Assembly (NCBI RefSeq): GCF_030436345.1
Contig: NZ_CP124038.1
Span: 434,001-498,000, forward strand
Source of the DNA: [Borrelia] tanukii
GTDB lineage: Bacteria > Spirochaetota > Spirochaetia > Borreliales > Borreliaceae
Length of the DNA: 64,000 nucleotides
Direction of reading: 5' to 3'
The notes under the pieces are model-generated. The model was not told where the DNA came from and made no database searches. It saw only the letters and a list, made by a program, of their open reading frames with translations. Shown piece after piece: positions 53,752-62,657 of this stretch. The translations under genes were made by a program, and so were the position numbers. How positions within the stretch are numbered: the stretch's first letter is position 1; the number at the start of each line of letters is the position of its first letter.

Positions 53752-54437
53752 AAATAATAGATCATGAACTTTATTATGAATTTAGGATAGCTAATGATGT
53801 TAAAATGATTTATACTAAAAAACCTTTTAGTCTAAATTTAAGAGAACTCAGTAATGATAATTTAAACTTTGTTCCTAAGTCGAAGAAAATAAAATATTTA
53901 AAACAATTGCATACAGATATTATTTATAAAGCCGAAGATGATTTTATAAATTTTCAAGAAGGAGATGGTCTTATATCTAGTTCTTTAGATGTAGCTCTTG
54001 TTGCTTACTTTGCAGATTGTCTTCCAATATACTTTTATGATTCAGTAAAGAAAATTATAGGGCTTATTCACAGTGGATATAAAGGAAGCTTTAACTTGAT
54101 TATTTTAAAAATGTTGTTTATGTTTGAAAAAATGGGATCAACTTTTGAAGATTTAAAAATTGTTTTTGGACCTTATAATAGATCTTGTTGTTATGAAGTT
54201 TCTGAAGTTTTTTTAAAAGAAGTAAGTAATAAATTTAGCAAAGATTTATTAGATACTTCTTTTGCTAAAAGAGACGGTAAAATATACTTTGATAATGGTA
54301 GTTTTAATTTGAGCGTGCTTTCTAGTTTTAATTTAAATATTTATAATTCAAAACTTTGTACGTATTGTTTGAAAAATCTTTATTCTTATAGAAGATTAAG
54401 GAAAGGTCAAAGTTATGCTTTAATTTGGAGAATTTGA
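53748..54437 (+). CDS. YfiH/DUF152 (laccase-domain) protein
   Basis: 229-residue protein of the YfiH/Cu-polyphenol-oxidase-like family, whose members act as purine nucleoside phosphorylases or peptidoglycan-related editing factors. Metal-site landmarks: KQLHTDIIY (His), DGLISSSLDVALVAYFADCLPI (Cys), GLIHSGYKGSF (His) and GPYNRSCCYEV. It starts on the ATGA that ends the LptB-like gene. The precise substrate in Borrelia is unknown; a salvage role would suit the organism. Confidence 0.85.
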   Translation: MKIIDHELYYEFRIANDVKMIYTKKPFSLNLRELSNDNLNFVPKSKKIKYLKQLHTDIIYKAEDDFINFQEGDGLISSSLDVALVAYFADCLPIYFYDSVKKIIGLIHSGYKGSFNLIILKMLFMFEKMGSTFEDLKIVFGPYNRSCCYEVSEVFLKEVSNKFSKDLLDTSFAKRDGKIYFDNGSFNLSVLSSFNLNIYNSKLCTYCLKNLYSYRRLRKGQSYALIWRI

Positions 54438-54438
54438 T

Positions 54439-55185
54439 TTGAACGTAAGAGATTTGTCTTTTAAACTTAATTCAATTTTTGATGTAAAGAAGTATGAGCA
54501 TGTTGATAAAAGTTTAAATGGTCTTCAAGTGGGGAATCTTAATGCCAAGGTTAACAAAGTTGCCTTTGCAGTTGATGCTAGCTATTCAACTTTAAAAGAA
54601 GCAAAAGGAAATGATTTTTTAATTACCCATCACGGTATTTTTTGGTCAAAAAAAGAGCGTATTGTTTCTAATATGTATGATAAAATGAAGTTTTTGATTG
54701 AAAATAATTTAGCTCTTTATTCAGTACACTTGCCTATGGATGCTCATTCTGTTTATTCACATAGCAGAGTGTTCTCAGATTTTTTAGGATTAAAAAATCC
54801 TTTTGCTTTCGCAAATTATGGAGGTTTTGATCTAGGAATTATTGCTGATTCTGATTTTAGCTTTTCTGAAATTTTAGAAAAAATCAAAAAGGAAAATAAA
54901 CACATTCTTTTTTCGAAGAAGTTTAAAGAATCGGTGAATAAGGTTGCAATTGTTAGTGGTTCTGGATACTCTTTTTTTGAAGAGGCTTTATGCCATGGTA
55001 TAGATTTGTTTATAACCGGAGATACTTCTCATCAAATATATTCTTTAGCAGAAGAGTGTGATGTGAGCTTAATTTTTGCGGGTCACTATTTTACTGAAAC
55101 TTTTGGTTTAATTAAATTAATGCAAGATTTCAAAATTCAAGAAGATTTAGAAGTTAAATTTATTTGTAAAAATACTAATTTATAA
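54439..55185 (+). CDS. NIF3/DUF34 family metal-binding protein
   Basis: 248-residue NIF3-like (YbgI) protein with the conserved dinuclear metal ligands: FLITHHGIFW (His-His), SVHLPMDAH (His, Asp) and the C-terminal AGHYFTETFG (His, Glu). N-terminal SLNGLQVGN is diagnostic. Members are annotated as GTP cyclohydrolase type 2, but the function is not firmly known. Start TTG, one base after yfiH. Single-domain form without the central insert found in Gram-positives. Confidence 0.88.
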   Translation: MNVRDLSFKLNSIFDVKKYEHVDKSLNGLQVGNLNAKVNKVAFAVDASYSTLKEAKGNDFLITHHGIFWSKKERIVSNMYDKMKFLIENNLALYSVHLPMDAHSVYSHSRVFSDFLGLKNPFAFANYGGFDLGIIADSDFSFSEILEKIKKENKHILFSKKFKESVNKVAIVSGSGYSFFEEALCHGIDLFITGDTSHQIYSLAEECDVSLIFAGHYFTETFGLIKLMQDFKIQEDLEVKFICKNTNL

Positions 55186-55195
55186 GGATTTTTGT

Positions 55196-55708
55196 ATGAG
55201 CACTAAAAGTAAACGATATTTCAAAATTTTTATATTTATTATTAGTTTAATTTTTTTTGATCAACTTACTAAGTATTTGGTTGTAAAGTATGTCAAATTG
55301 GGTTCAATATATTTTTCTTTTTTTGATAATTTTTTTAGGATAATACATGTAAGAAACACCGGCATTTTATTTTCTATGGGTTCTAATATTCATTATAGTT
55401 TGAAAAAAATTTTTTTTCTTGCAATGCCTATTTTCATTTTAATATTTGTTTTTTCTCTTTCTTTGAAAGAGAAAAATTGTATTGCCAGGACTTCACTTTT
55501 ATTAATTTTTTCAGGAGGAGTGGGGAATATTATTGATAGATTGTTTAGACCTTCTGGAGTTGTAGATTTTTTAGATTTCAAATTTTATGGAATTTTTGGA
55601 CTTGATAGATGGCCTACTTTTAATTTTGCAGATAGCTATGTTGTTGTAGGAATGATTTTATTTTTGGCTTATGATTTTTTTATAAAAAAAAAAGCGCTTA
55701 ATGTATGA
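55196..55708 (+). CDS. lspA: Lipoprotein signal peptidase
   Basis: 170-residue inner-membrane aspartyl protease that cleaves signal peptides of lipidated prolipoproteins; important here since Borrelia has an exceptional number of lipoproteins. Four membrane segments. Catalytic Asp residues lie in GVGNIIDRLFRPSGVVDFLDF and FNFADSYVVVG; the conserved NTGILFSMG is present. Start ATG, 10 bases after the NIF3 gene. It overlaps the next gene by 4 bases (ATGA). Confidence 0.95.
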   Translation: MSTKSKRYFKIFIFIISLIFFDQLTKYLVVKYVKLGSIYFSFFDNFFRIIHVRNTGILFSMGSNIHYSLKKIFFLAMPIFILIFVFSLSLKEKNCIARTSLLLIFSGGVGNIIDRLFRPSGVVDFLDFKFYGIFGLDRWPTFNFADSYVVVGMILFLAYDFFIKKKALNV

Positions 55709-55932
55709 AAATTTTGGGTTTTATTTTATGCGTGTTAATGAACCTATCTATAATGTTTTTAGTGTTCTTTTTAGAGTTTCTTTTAGTTGTTAAATTTAGT
55801 ATTATCGTAAAGCCTTATTTGCAATTTATATTGATTTTTATGATGATTGTTTTTGCTGTTTTTGTGGGGTATTTTGTGTCAATTTTTATTGTAAGAAGTC
55901 TGTTTATTAAGTTATTTGAATCAGATCAATAA
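55705..55932 (+). CDS. Small two-helix membrane protein
   Basis: 75 residues, almost wholly hydrophobic: helices at about 4-30 and 40-66. No recognised family. It is coupled to lspA by an ATGA overlap and precedes the YmdB-like gene, so the operon context is the only clue. Its end overlaps the longest possible start of the next gene. Confidence 0.7.
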   Translation: MKILGFILCVLMNLSIMFLVFFLEFLLVVKFSIIVKPYLQFILIFMMIVFAVFVGYFVSIFIVRSLFIKLFESDQ

Positions 55933-55945
55933 AAAGAGAGGCTTT

Positions 55946-56767
55946 GTGTCTTTAAGGGTTTTAATTACTGGCGAGGTTGTCGGTAAAGCTGGAATTATTG
56001 CAATAAAATCTTTTTTATCATCCTTTAAAGTTGAAAAAAAGATTGATTTTGTAATATCTGGCAATAATTTTACTACAGGTTTAAGGGGTCTTGGCAAGAA
56101 ACATGCCTTTTTATTGAAAAAGTATGGTGTTGATGTGTTAACCTTGGGTGAAAATGCTTTTGCAAAGTCTGATTTATCTAATGATCTTGACAAGTATAAT
56201 TTTATTTTAAAACCTTTAAATTGTCCTGCAAAATTAAAAGGATGTTCTTATTTTATTTATAATATTAATGGTAAAAAATTGGCTGTAATGAGAATTGTAG
56301 GGCAAACAGGAACAACTAAGTATAAATTTAATCATCCTTTTTATAGTTTTGATTCTTTTTATAAAAAAATCAAAATACAAACAAACCATATTATTGTTCT
56401 TTTTGATTCAAATACTACGGCCGAAGTTAATGCTTTGTTTTTTTATCTAAAATCAAGAGTTAGTGCTTGTCTTGGAACTGGGAAAAGGGTTTTAACAGCT
56501 GATTTGAGAATCTTAGATAATACTGCCATTATAACTGATTTGGGTAGAGTCGGAAGTTTGGATAGCGTTATGGGCTATGTTCCTAATTTAGAGGTGGATA
56601 AATTTTTGAAAGGATTTTTAAATCAGAGATTTGATGAATCTTGGGAAGGTCTTGGTTTTAACGGTGTTTTAATTGATATTGATGAGAATGGGCATTCTTT
56701 TTCTGTAGAGACTGTTAGAGAATATATAGATTGTAAATCAAGTTTAAAAGATATGGATATTTTTTGA
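55946..56767 (+). CDS. YmdB-like protein, probable pseudo-phosphoesterase
   Basis: 273-residue relative of YmdB/DR1281 metallophosphoesterases (2',3'-cyclic phosphodiesterase in Bacillus). The alignment is clear throughout: LITGEVVGKAG (for GDVVG), ISGNNFTTGLRGL (for NGENAA-GKGL), TLGENAFAK (for GNHTWDK), FDSNTTAEVNA (for FHAEATSEK), GTGKRVLTADLRILDN (for GTHTHVQTADNRI) and ITDLGRVGSLDSVMGY. Nearly all metal-binding His and Asp residues are replaced. GTG at 55946 has AGAGAGG ahead and fits the family start; a TTG at 55916 is an alternative. Confidence 0.85.
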   Translation: MSLRVLITGEVVGKAGIIAIKSFLSSFKVEKKIDFVISGNNFTTGLRGLGKKHAFLLKKYGVDVLTLGENAFAKSDLSNDLDKYNFILKPLNCPAKLKGCSYFIYNINGKKLAVMRIVGQTGTTKYKFNHPFYSFDSFYKKIKIQTNHIIVLFDSNTTAEVNALFFYLKSRVSACLGTGKRVLTADLRILDNTAIITDLGRVGSLDSVMGYVPNLEVDKFLKGFLNQRFDESWEGLGFNGVLIDIDENGHSFSVETVREYIDCKSSLKDMDIF

Positions 56768-56857
56768 TATTCATATCTTTAGATATTCTTTAAACTTAAT
56801 TGATCTTATCTGTGTGATTTAATTTTATTAGTTTTCTTATGTATAGGAGGATGGGTT

Positions 56858-58141
56858 ATGCATAGTTATATCGTAGAAGGTGGTTTTAAGATAGGTGGTC
56901 AAATTACAGCTAGTGGTAATAAAAATTCCGCTTTGCCTTGTATTTTAGCTGCTTTGCTTACCGATGAAGCTGTTGTTTTAGAAAATATCCCAAATATTAA
57001 TGATGTTAAAGTTCTTTTAGATATTTTAAGTGATATAGGAGCAGATATTGTAAGAGATGAGAGTACTTTAAAAATAAAAGTTTTAAATATTGTAAAAACA
57101 GAAATAAATTCCTCTCTTACGGATTTAATTAGGGCTTCCATACTTTTATTAGGACCTTTTGTTTCAAGATCCGGGAAAATAGATATGGCGCTTCCAGGAG
57201 GAGATGTGATTGGAAAGAGGCGACTTGATACTCATTTTTATGGTCTTTGTAAACTGGGAGCTAAGTTGAGCAAAAAAGACGGAAGGATTGTTTTGGAGGC
57301 CAACAAGCTTGTTGGAGCTGAAATGTTTTTAGATGAAGCTTCTGTTACAGCCACAGAGAATATTATTATGGCTTCAGTTCTTGCTGAAGGAAATACCGTT
57401 ATTATGAATGCTGCTTGTGAGCCACATGTTCAAGATTTATGTAATATGCTGAATTCAATGGGTGCTAATATTTTGGGGATTGGTTCAAATGTTTTAGAAA
57501 TAAAGGGTGTAAAAAAATTAAGTGGAACCACATTTAGAATAGGAGCCGATTTTATGCAAGTTGGTTCTTTGATTAGTCTTGCTGCATTAACAGGGGGTGA
57601 GTTAGAAATTAAAAAAGCAGACCCTCAGCATTTCAGATTAATTAGGCATATATATTCAAGACTTGGCATTAATTTTGAATATGACAGAGAAAATTTATAC
57701 GTAAGAGATAAACAAGAATTAAAAGTTAAGCTAGATTTTGGTGGACACATTCCAAAAATTGATGATGGTCCGTGGCCGGCCTTTCCAACAGACCTTATGA
57801 GCATTATTATAGTCACCGCAACTCAAGTAGAAGGCACAGTTCTTGTTTTTGAGAAGATGTTTGAATCCAGAATGTTTTTTGTAGACAAATTAATAAAAAT
57901 GGGGGCTCGAATTGTACTTTGTGATCCACACCGTGTAGTAGTTACGGGTAAATCTCCTCTTAAAGGTAATGTTTTATCTTCTCCAGATGTACGGGCAGGA
58001 ATGTCTCTTCTTATTGCTGCTTTTGTTGCTGAAGGTCGCAGCGAGATTCAAAATGTTTATCAAATTGAAAGGGGATACGAAGATGTGGTTAGCAAATTAA
58101 TTAATCTGGGAGCAAAAATCAAAAAAGTTGAAAGTCAATAG
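56858..58141 (+). CDS. murA: UDP-N-acetylglucosamine enolpyruvyl transferase MurA
   Basis: 427-residue enzyme of the first committed step of peptidoglycan synthesis, adding enolpyruvate from PEP to UDP-GlcNAc. N-terminal GNKNSALPCILAALL holds the substrate Lys-Asn. ALPGGDVIGKRRLDTHFYGL carries Asp116 where most bacteria have the reactive Cys115. DGPWPAFPTDLMS and SRMFFVDKL are conserved. Cys-to-Asp MurA enzymes are active but not inactivated by fosfomycin. Start ATG after AGGAGG. Separated by 90 bases from the previous operon. Confidence 0.97.
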   Translation: MHSYIVEGGFKIGGQITASGNKNSALPCILAALLTDEAVVLENIPNINDVKVLLDILSDIGADIVRDESTLKIKVLNIVKTEINSSLTDLIRASILLLGPFVSRSGKIDMALPGGDVIGKRRLDTHFYGLCKLGAKLSKKDGRIVLEANKLVGAEMFLDEASVTATENIIMASVLAEGNTVIMNAACEPHVQDLCNMLNSMGANILGIGSNVLEIKGVKKLSGTTFRIGADFMQVGSLISLAALTGGELEIKKADPQHFRLIRHIYSRLGINFEYDRENLYVRDKQELKVKLDFGGHIPKIDDGPWPAFPTDLMSIIIVTATQVEGTVLVFEKMFESRMFFVDKLIKMGARIVLCDPHRVVVTGKSPLKGNVLSSPDVRAGMSLLIAAFVAEGRSEIQNVYQIERGYEDVVSKLINLGAKIKKVESQ

Positions 58142-58733
58142 CTTGGCATTGGGCTTTATTATATTATATTTAATTTATGGAAAATGTTTTTAAAAGAGAA
58201 TAAATATAAAGTATTAATAAGTTGAATTATAAATAAATTTATATTAAATTGATTTTTATTATTGAGATTTTATCTAGTACTATTGAATTTTTTTTATTTT
58301 ATAGTCTAAAAATCTTGATATAAAAAATAATATTGAAAGGTTGAAAGAATTTGCAGGGATATTTTTGATTTTGAATTTTTACCTTTATAATATTAATTAT
58401 TATTTTAAATAAGTGCTTCTTACCCTGCTTTAATTCGTGAGAATGGTTTGAATTTTATTAATTACCGCTTATTTATGATTAACATCAGCATTATTGAATT
58501 TTTTATATCTGGTTTTAATTTTTTGTTTTTGGGTATGATTTTTTTGGAGTGGCAGGTTAATAGATTCTATTTATATCTTGACCAGTGTAGTTGATAACAT
58601 GTTGGCTCTAATTGTTTTAAGATTGCATATTGATTTTTAATTTTTGAAATTAATAATCAAATACTTTTTTATTTATGAATAAATTTGAGTTTAGATTTTT
58701 ATAAAAAAATATTTTAGATAAGGATAAAATTTT
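58142..58733. other. 592-base noncoding stretch between murA and the MATE gene
   Basis: AT-rich, T-biased. No convincing start, ribosome site or reading frame beyond about 30 codons, no tRNA and no strong hairpin with T-run. A promoter for the MATE gene probably lies near its right end. It may be the remains of a lost gene; nothing recognisable is left. Confidence 0.5.
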
Positions 58734-60104
58734 ATGTCTACAGATAAGAGTAAGACTAGAGAATTGATATTAAATGGCAATTTATATAAGGTTCTTTTTT
58801 TAATAAGTTTTCCTATTGTTGTAACCAATATTATTCAAGCTTTTTATGATCTTACTGATATGTTTTATGTTGGTAAGCTTGGAGCCATGCCTTTGTCAGC
58901 GCTTTCACTTGCTGGTCCTATAAATTTTTTTATTATGGCGATTGCTATGGGCATGGCTACAGGAAGCATTTCTTTGATTTCAAAGTGTATTGGAGAGGGA
59001 AATTTTTCTCGTTTTTCAAGGTATGCAGGGCAACTTATTGTTTTAAACTTTGTTTTATCTTTATTTGTTACTATTTGTGCTCTTTTTTTTATTGAACACC
59101 TTTTAGATTTATTGGGTGTAAAAGGCGAGCTTAAAGAACTTTCAAGAGTTTATTTTTATGTAACAATTTTTGGAATACCTATTATGTTTTTAAGTATTTC
59201 AATTACATATATTTTAAATGCTCAAGGAGAAACCATCCTTTCAATGATAATAGTTTTATTTGCCAATATTGTTAATTTTATTCTTGATCCAATTTTAATA
59301 TTTAGTTTTAATATGGGCATTGTTGGGGCTGCTTGGGCTACTTTATTTTCAAAATTATTAACAGTTGTTTTTTATTTATTTTTGACTTACAGACTAAATC
59401 GAGGATTAAAAATTTATCCGAAAGATTTAGCAATAGATATAAGATCTATTAAAGAAATTGTTAATTTAGGATTGCCTTCAACGTTTGGGCAAATAATGGT
59501 TTCGTTGTCTTTTTTTATTTTCAATTATATTGTTATTGAGATTAGTCCAAAATTTTTGGCAGCGTATGGACTTACAAATACTATTATTTCTTTTTTATTT
59601 CTTCCTGCTATGGGAATTGGTACCGGAATTATTTCAATTGTTGGTCAAAATCTTGGTGCTAAGAAAATCAATAGGGTGGGAGAAGTTTTGAAAAAAGGAT
59701 TTTTTATTTCTTTAGTAATTTTATTAATAATAAATTCAATTGTTATTATTAATAAACAGTTTATACTGAGATTGTTTACAAGTGATTTAGAAGTTTTAAA
59801 TTATGCTAATAATTATTTATTGTTAACAACTATTGGTACTTTTGGGTATGGACTGCAACAAGTATTTTTTGGAGGACTTATTGGGTCTGGTAGGACAAAA
59901 ATTGCAATGGTTATTGTTTTTATTAGGTTGTGGCTTATTCGCCTTCCAGTAGTTTTTATTTTTCAATATTTTGGTATAATTGAGGATTCTTTAGGTTATG
60001 CTTTTATAATTTCAAATTATTTGGCGATTATAATTTTAGTTATTTTTACTTCTACTCGTTATTGGACTAAGTCCGTTTTGATTAAAAAATACAATAGCAA
60101 TTAA
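58734..60104 (+). CDS. MATE family efflux transporter
   Basis: 456-residue inner-membrane protein with about 12 hydrophobic helices in two similar halves. The first half opens with FPIVVTNIIQAFYDLTDMFYVG and PLSALSLAGPI, the second with LGLPSTFGQIMVSLSFFIFN and IGTGIISIVGQNLGAKK, the MATE signatures. Members export drugs or cations in exchange for Na+ or H+. The substrate is unknown. It looks monocistronic, with convergent transcription on its right side. Confidence 0.9.
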   Translation: MSTDKSKTRELILNGNLYKVLFLISFPIVVTNIIQAFYDLTDMFYVGKLGAMPLSALSLAGPINFFIMAIAMGMATGSISLISKCIGEGNFSRFSRYAGQLIVLNFVLSLFVTICALFFIEHLLDLLGVKGELKELSRVYFYVTIFGIPIMFLSISITYILNAQGETILSMIIVLFANIVNFILDPILIFSFNMGIVGAAWATLFSKLLTVVFYLFLTYRLNRGLKIYPKDLAIDIRSIKEIVNLGLPSTFGQIMVSLSFFIFNYIVIEISPKFLAAYGLTNTIISFLFLPAMGIGTGIISIVGQNLGAKKINRVGEVLKKGFFISLVILLIINSIVIINKQFILRLFTSDLEVLNYANNYLLLTTIGTFGYGLQQVFFGGLIGSGRTKIAMVIVFIRLWLIRLPVVFIFQYFGIIEDSLGYAFIISNYLAIIILVIFTSTRYWTKSVLIKKYNSN

Positions 60105-60141
60105 GATTTTGAAATTTATTTATATTTGTATTTTGCTAAAG

Positions 60142-60186
60142 GAAATGGTTGATTTATTTTAAGAAAATTTGGTTTTAAACCATTTC
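60142..60186. terminator. Possible bidirectional terminator
   Basis: GAAATGGTT (60142-60150) and AACCATTTC (60178-60186) are perfect inverted arms between the MATE gene and the convergent small lipoprotein gene. The loop is 27 bases and includes a nested GGTTT/AAACC. T-runs lie on either side. It fits a shared terminator. Confidence 0.4.
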
Positions 60187-60192
60187 TCTTTG

Positions 60193-60582
60193 TTATTGTT
60201 TTTCAAAAATATATAATATGTTTTTTCTTTTAGTGTTAATTTTAGTTTTTAAATGAAAAGTTTTGGTCTCAAGTCCATTGAGTTTTTCTCTAATTAATTC
60301 ACCTGTTTTGCTGCCTTCTTTAAAAATTGCTAATGAATTTGCATTTATATTATCATTACTTTTGTTTTTTAGAGTAATTATTAGATTGTTTTTGCTGTCG
60401 GATTTATAGTTTACTATTTCTACTTTTTTATTAGTTTTTATAGTGCTAATAAGATATGTAATTTCTTTAGCATGTTCTTTTGATTTTATTGTGCTTGTTT
60501 TCATGCAAGACATAACAACAATTGAAATGCCCGGAATTGTAAATATTGGTAGTAATTTAAGCTTAAATTTTTTAGTTTTCAT
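60193..60582 (-). CDS. Small putative lipoprotein
   Basis: 129 residues. A Lys-rich N-terminus, hydrophobic stretch and lipobox MSC make Cys26 the likely lipidated residue. The mature part (about 100 residues) is Lys/Asn/Thr-rich and strand-forming (NNLIITLKNKSNDNINANSLAIF, TKTFHLKTKINTKRKNILYI), resembling a small immunoglobulin-like beta sandwich, but no family is recognised. It stands alone between convergent and divergent neighbours. Confidence 0.65.
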   Translation of the reverse strand: MKTKKFKLKLLPIFTIPGISIVVMSCMKTSTIKSKEHAKEITYLISTIKTNKKVEIVNYKSDSKNNLIITLKNKSNDNINANSLAIFKEGSKTGELIREKLNGLETKTFHLKTKINTKRKNILYIFEKQ

Positions 60583-60858
60583 TATTTTTATTATATTTTT
60601 TTATTGGGTTAGTGTTAATCTTTTTGATAAAATAAAGATTTTTGATCAATTTTAATTGATGACTAGATTTCAAAAATTATTTACTGTTTTTTTGAATTTC
60701 ATGGCTTTAAATGTATTGGTTGAACATTTCTTTATTTTAAATAGTTGTTTTTAAACTTTATTTTTTAGTATTTTGAGCTTTTCTTTAATGATATAAAGTT
60801 CATTTTAATTCTTAATACCATTGTTGTAAGATTGATTGAGTTTAAAAGTTAAATCGTG

Positions 60859-60887
60859 TTGACTATATTTTATAAAATGTGTAAAAT
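60859..60887 (+). promoter_or_regulatory. Promoter of tuf-S10 operon
   Basis: TTGACT (60859-60864), exactly 17 bases, then TAAAAT (60882-60887). It lies about 180 bases before tuf, leaving a long untranslated leader. Confidence 0.75.
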
Positions 60888-60904
60888 TTTAAAGCTATTA
60901 AAAT

Positions 60905-60955
60905 TTTTTAGAAAAACACGCGGTGCGGGTCAATTTCTAAAAATAGATTTTTTAT
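60905..60955 (+). promoter_or_regulatory. Leader hairpin with T-run upstream of tuf
   Basis: TTTTTAGAAA (60905-60914) pairs perfectly with TTTCTAAAAA (60934-60943) around a 19-base loop that is GC-rich (CACGCGGTGCGGGTC), unlike its surroundings. T-rich sequence follows (60948-60960). It looks like an attenuator or a protein-binding leader for the elongation factor/ribosomal operon. Confidence 0.5.
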
Positions 60956-61069
60956 TTTTTTGATTATTTGTAGCTATTTTCTTATTTTAATAAGATTGAA
61001 TTTGTTAAAATTTTTAAAAGAGATTAAATGTAAGTAGCTATTTAGAACGTGAAATTTAGGAGGTTAATC

Positions 61070-62254
61070 ATGGCAAAAGAAGTTTTTCAAAGAACAAAGC
61101 CGCACATGAATGTTGGAACAATAGGACATGTTGATCATGGTAAAACAACATTGACAGCGGCTATTAGTATTTATTGTTCAAAATTAAATAAAGATGCAAA
61201 AGCATTAAAGTATGAAGATATTGATAATGCACCCGAAGAGAAAGCAAGGGGAATAACAATTAATGCTAGACATATTGAGTACGAAACAGCTAATAGACAT
61301 TATGCTCATGTGGATTGTCCAGGTCATGCTGATTATATAAAAAATATGATTACAGGAGCAGCGCAAATGGATGCAGCGATACTTTTAGTTGCTGCTGATA
61401 GTGGTGCTGAGCCCCAAACAAAAGAGCATTTGCTTCTTGCTCAAAGAATGGGAATAAAGAAAATAATAGTTTTTTTAAATAAATTAGACTTGGCAGATCC
61501 TGAACTTGTTGAACTTGTTGAGGTTGAAGTTTTAGAGCTTGTTGAAAAATATGGTTTTTCATCTGAGACCCCAATAATCAAGGGTTCGGCTTTTGGGGCT
61601 ATGTCAAATCCAGAAGATCCTGAGTCTACAAAATGTGTTAAAGAGCTTCTTGAATCTATGGATAATTATTTTGATCTTCCAGAAAGAGATATTGACAAGC
61701 CATTTTTGCTTGCTGTTGAAGATGTATTTTCCATTTCAGGAAGAGGTACTGTTGCTACTGGGCGTATTGAAAGGGGTGTTATTAAGGTTGGCCAAGAAGT
61801 TGAAATAGTTGGTATAAAAGAAACCAGAAAAACTACTGTTACTGGTGTTGAAATGTTCCAAAAAATTCTTGAACAAGGTCAAGCAGGAGATAATGTTGGT
61901 CTTCTTTTGAGAGGAGTTGATAAAAAGGATATTGAGAGAGGACAAGTTTTGTCAGCTCCAGGTACAATTACTCCACACAAAAAGTTTAAAGCTTCAATTT
62001 ATTGTTTGACTAAAGAAGAAGGCGGTAGGCACAAGCCATTTTTCCCAGGGTATAGGCCACAATTCTTTTTTAGAACAACCGATGTTACTGGCGTTGTTGC
62101 TTTAGAAGGTAAAGAAATGGTTATGCCTGGGGATAATGTTGATATTATTGTTGAACTGATCTCTTCAATAGCTATGGATAAAAATGTAGAATTTGCTGTT
62201 CGAGAAGGTGGGAGAACTGTTGCCTCAGGAAGAATTCTTGAGATATTGGAATAG
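61070..62254 (+). CDS. tuf: Elongation factor Tu
   Basis: 394-residue GTPase that brings aminoacyl-tRNA to the ribosome. G1 [11 protein letters not shown]2 region [15 protein letters not shown]3 DCPGHADY, G4 NKLDLAD, G5 GSAF. Domains 2 and 3 are complete to [11 protein letters not shown]. The ATG at 61070 follows AGGAGG at 6-8 bases; an upstream in-frame codon at 61049 would include the ribosome site and is rejected. First gene of the operon leading into S10-L3-L4-L23. Confidence 0.98.
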   Translation: MAKEVFQRTKPHMNVGTIGHVDHGKTTLTAAISIYCSKLNKDAKALKYEDIDNAPEEKARGITINARHIEYETANRHYAHVDCPGHADYIKNMITGAAQMDAAILLVAADSGAEPQTKEHLLLAQRMGIKKIIVFLNKLDLADPELVELVEVEVLELVEKYGFSSETPIIKGSAFGAMSNPEDPESTKCVKELLESMDNYFDLPERDIDKPFLLAVEDVFSISGRGTVATGRIERGVIKVGQEVEIVGIKETRKTTVTGVEMFQKILEQGQAGDNVGLLLRGVDKKDIERGQVLSAPGTITPHKKFKASIYCLTKEEGGRHKPFFPGYRPQFFFRTTDVTGVVALEGKEMVMPGDNVDIIVELISSIAMDKNVEFAVREGGRTVASGRILEILE

Positions 62255-62310
62255 TTTAAGACTTTAGGGATATATTTAATTTAATACTCCCTAAAGTTTA
62301 GGAGAATAAA

Positions 62311-62622
62311 TTGATTGCTAAAGATAAGATACGCGTAAGATTATTTAGTTTTGATGTTAAAATATTAGATCAGAGTGCCGAATCTATTGTTAAAGCTGTT
62401 CAGAAGGCTAAGGCTCAGATTAAAGGTCCAATTCCTTTGCCGACGAAAATAAAAAAATATACTGTTTTACGTTCTCCCCACGTCAATAAAAAGTCAAGAG
62501 AGCAATTTGAGATGAGAACTCATAAAAGGCTTATTGATATCTTAGAGCCCACTTCTGCTTTAATGGATTCTTTAATGAAATTAGAGCTTCCAGCAGGTGT
62601 TGAGGTAGATATTAAACAGTAA
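62311..62622 (+). CDS. rpsJ: Ribosomal protein S10
   Basis: 103-residue small-subunit protein, also NusE in antitermination. [58 protein letters not shown] (shown in part) are diagnostic. Starts with TTG after TAGGAGA. Between tuf and rpsJ an ACTCCCTAAAGTTTAGG stretch mirrors GACTTTAGGGA at 62261, a possible small stem. Confidence 0.97.
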
Positions 62623-62657
62623 ATGATATTTTAAGTATATGAATTTGAGGTGTTTTA

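Larger units (their letters stand above)
60583..61069. other. Noncoding region ahead of tuf, with promoter and leader
   Basis: About 490 bases. The left 270 hold nothing recognised. The right part contains the tuf promoter (60859-60887), a leader hairpin (60905-60943) with a GC-rich loop and following T-runs, and the AGGAGG ribosome site (61057-61062). Confidence 0.6.

Noticed and set aside
58142-58733. A remnant gene in the murA-MATE gap
   Set aside because: No run of recognisable residues in any frame could be found by eye.
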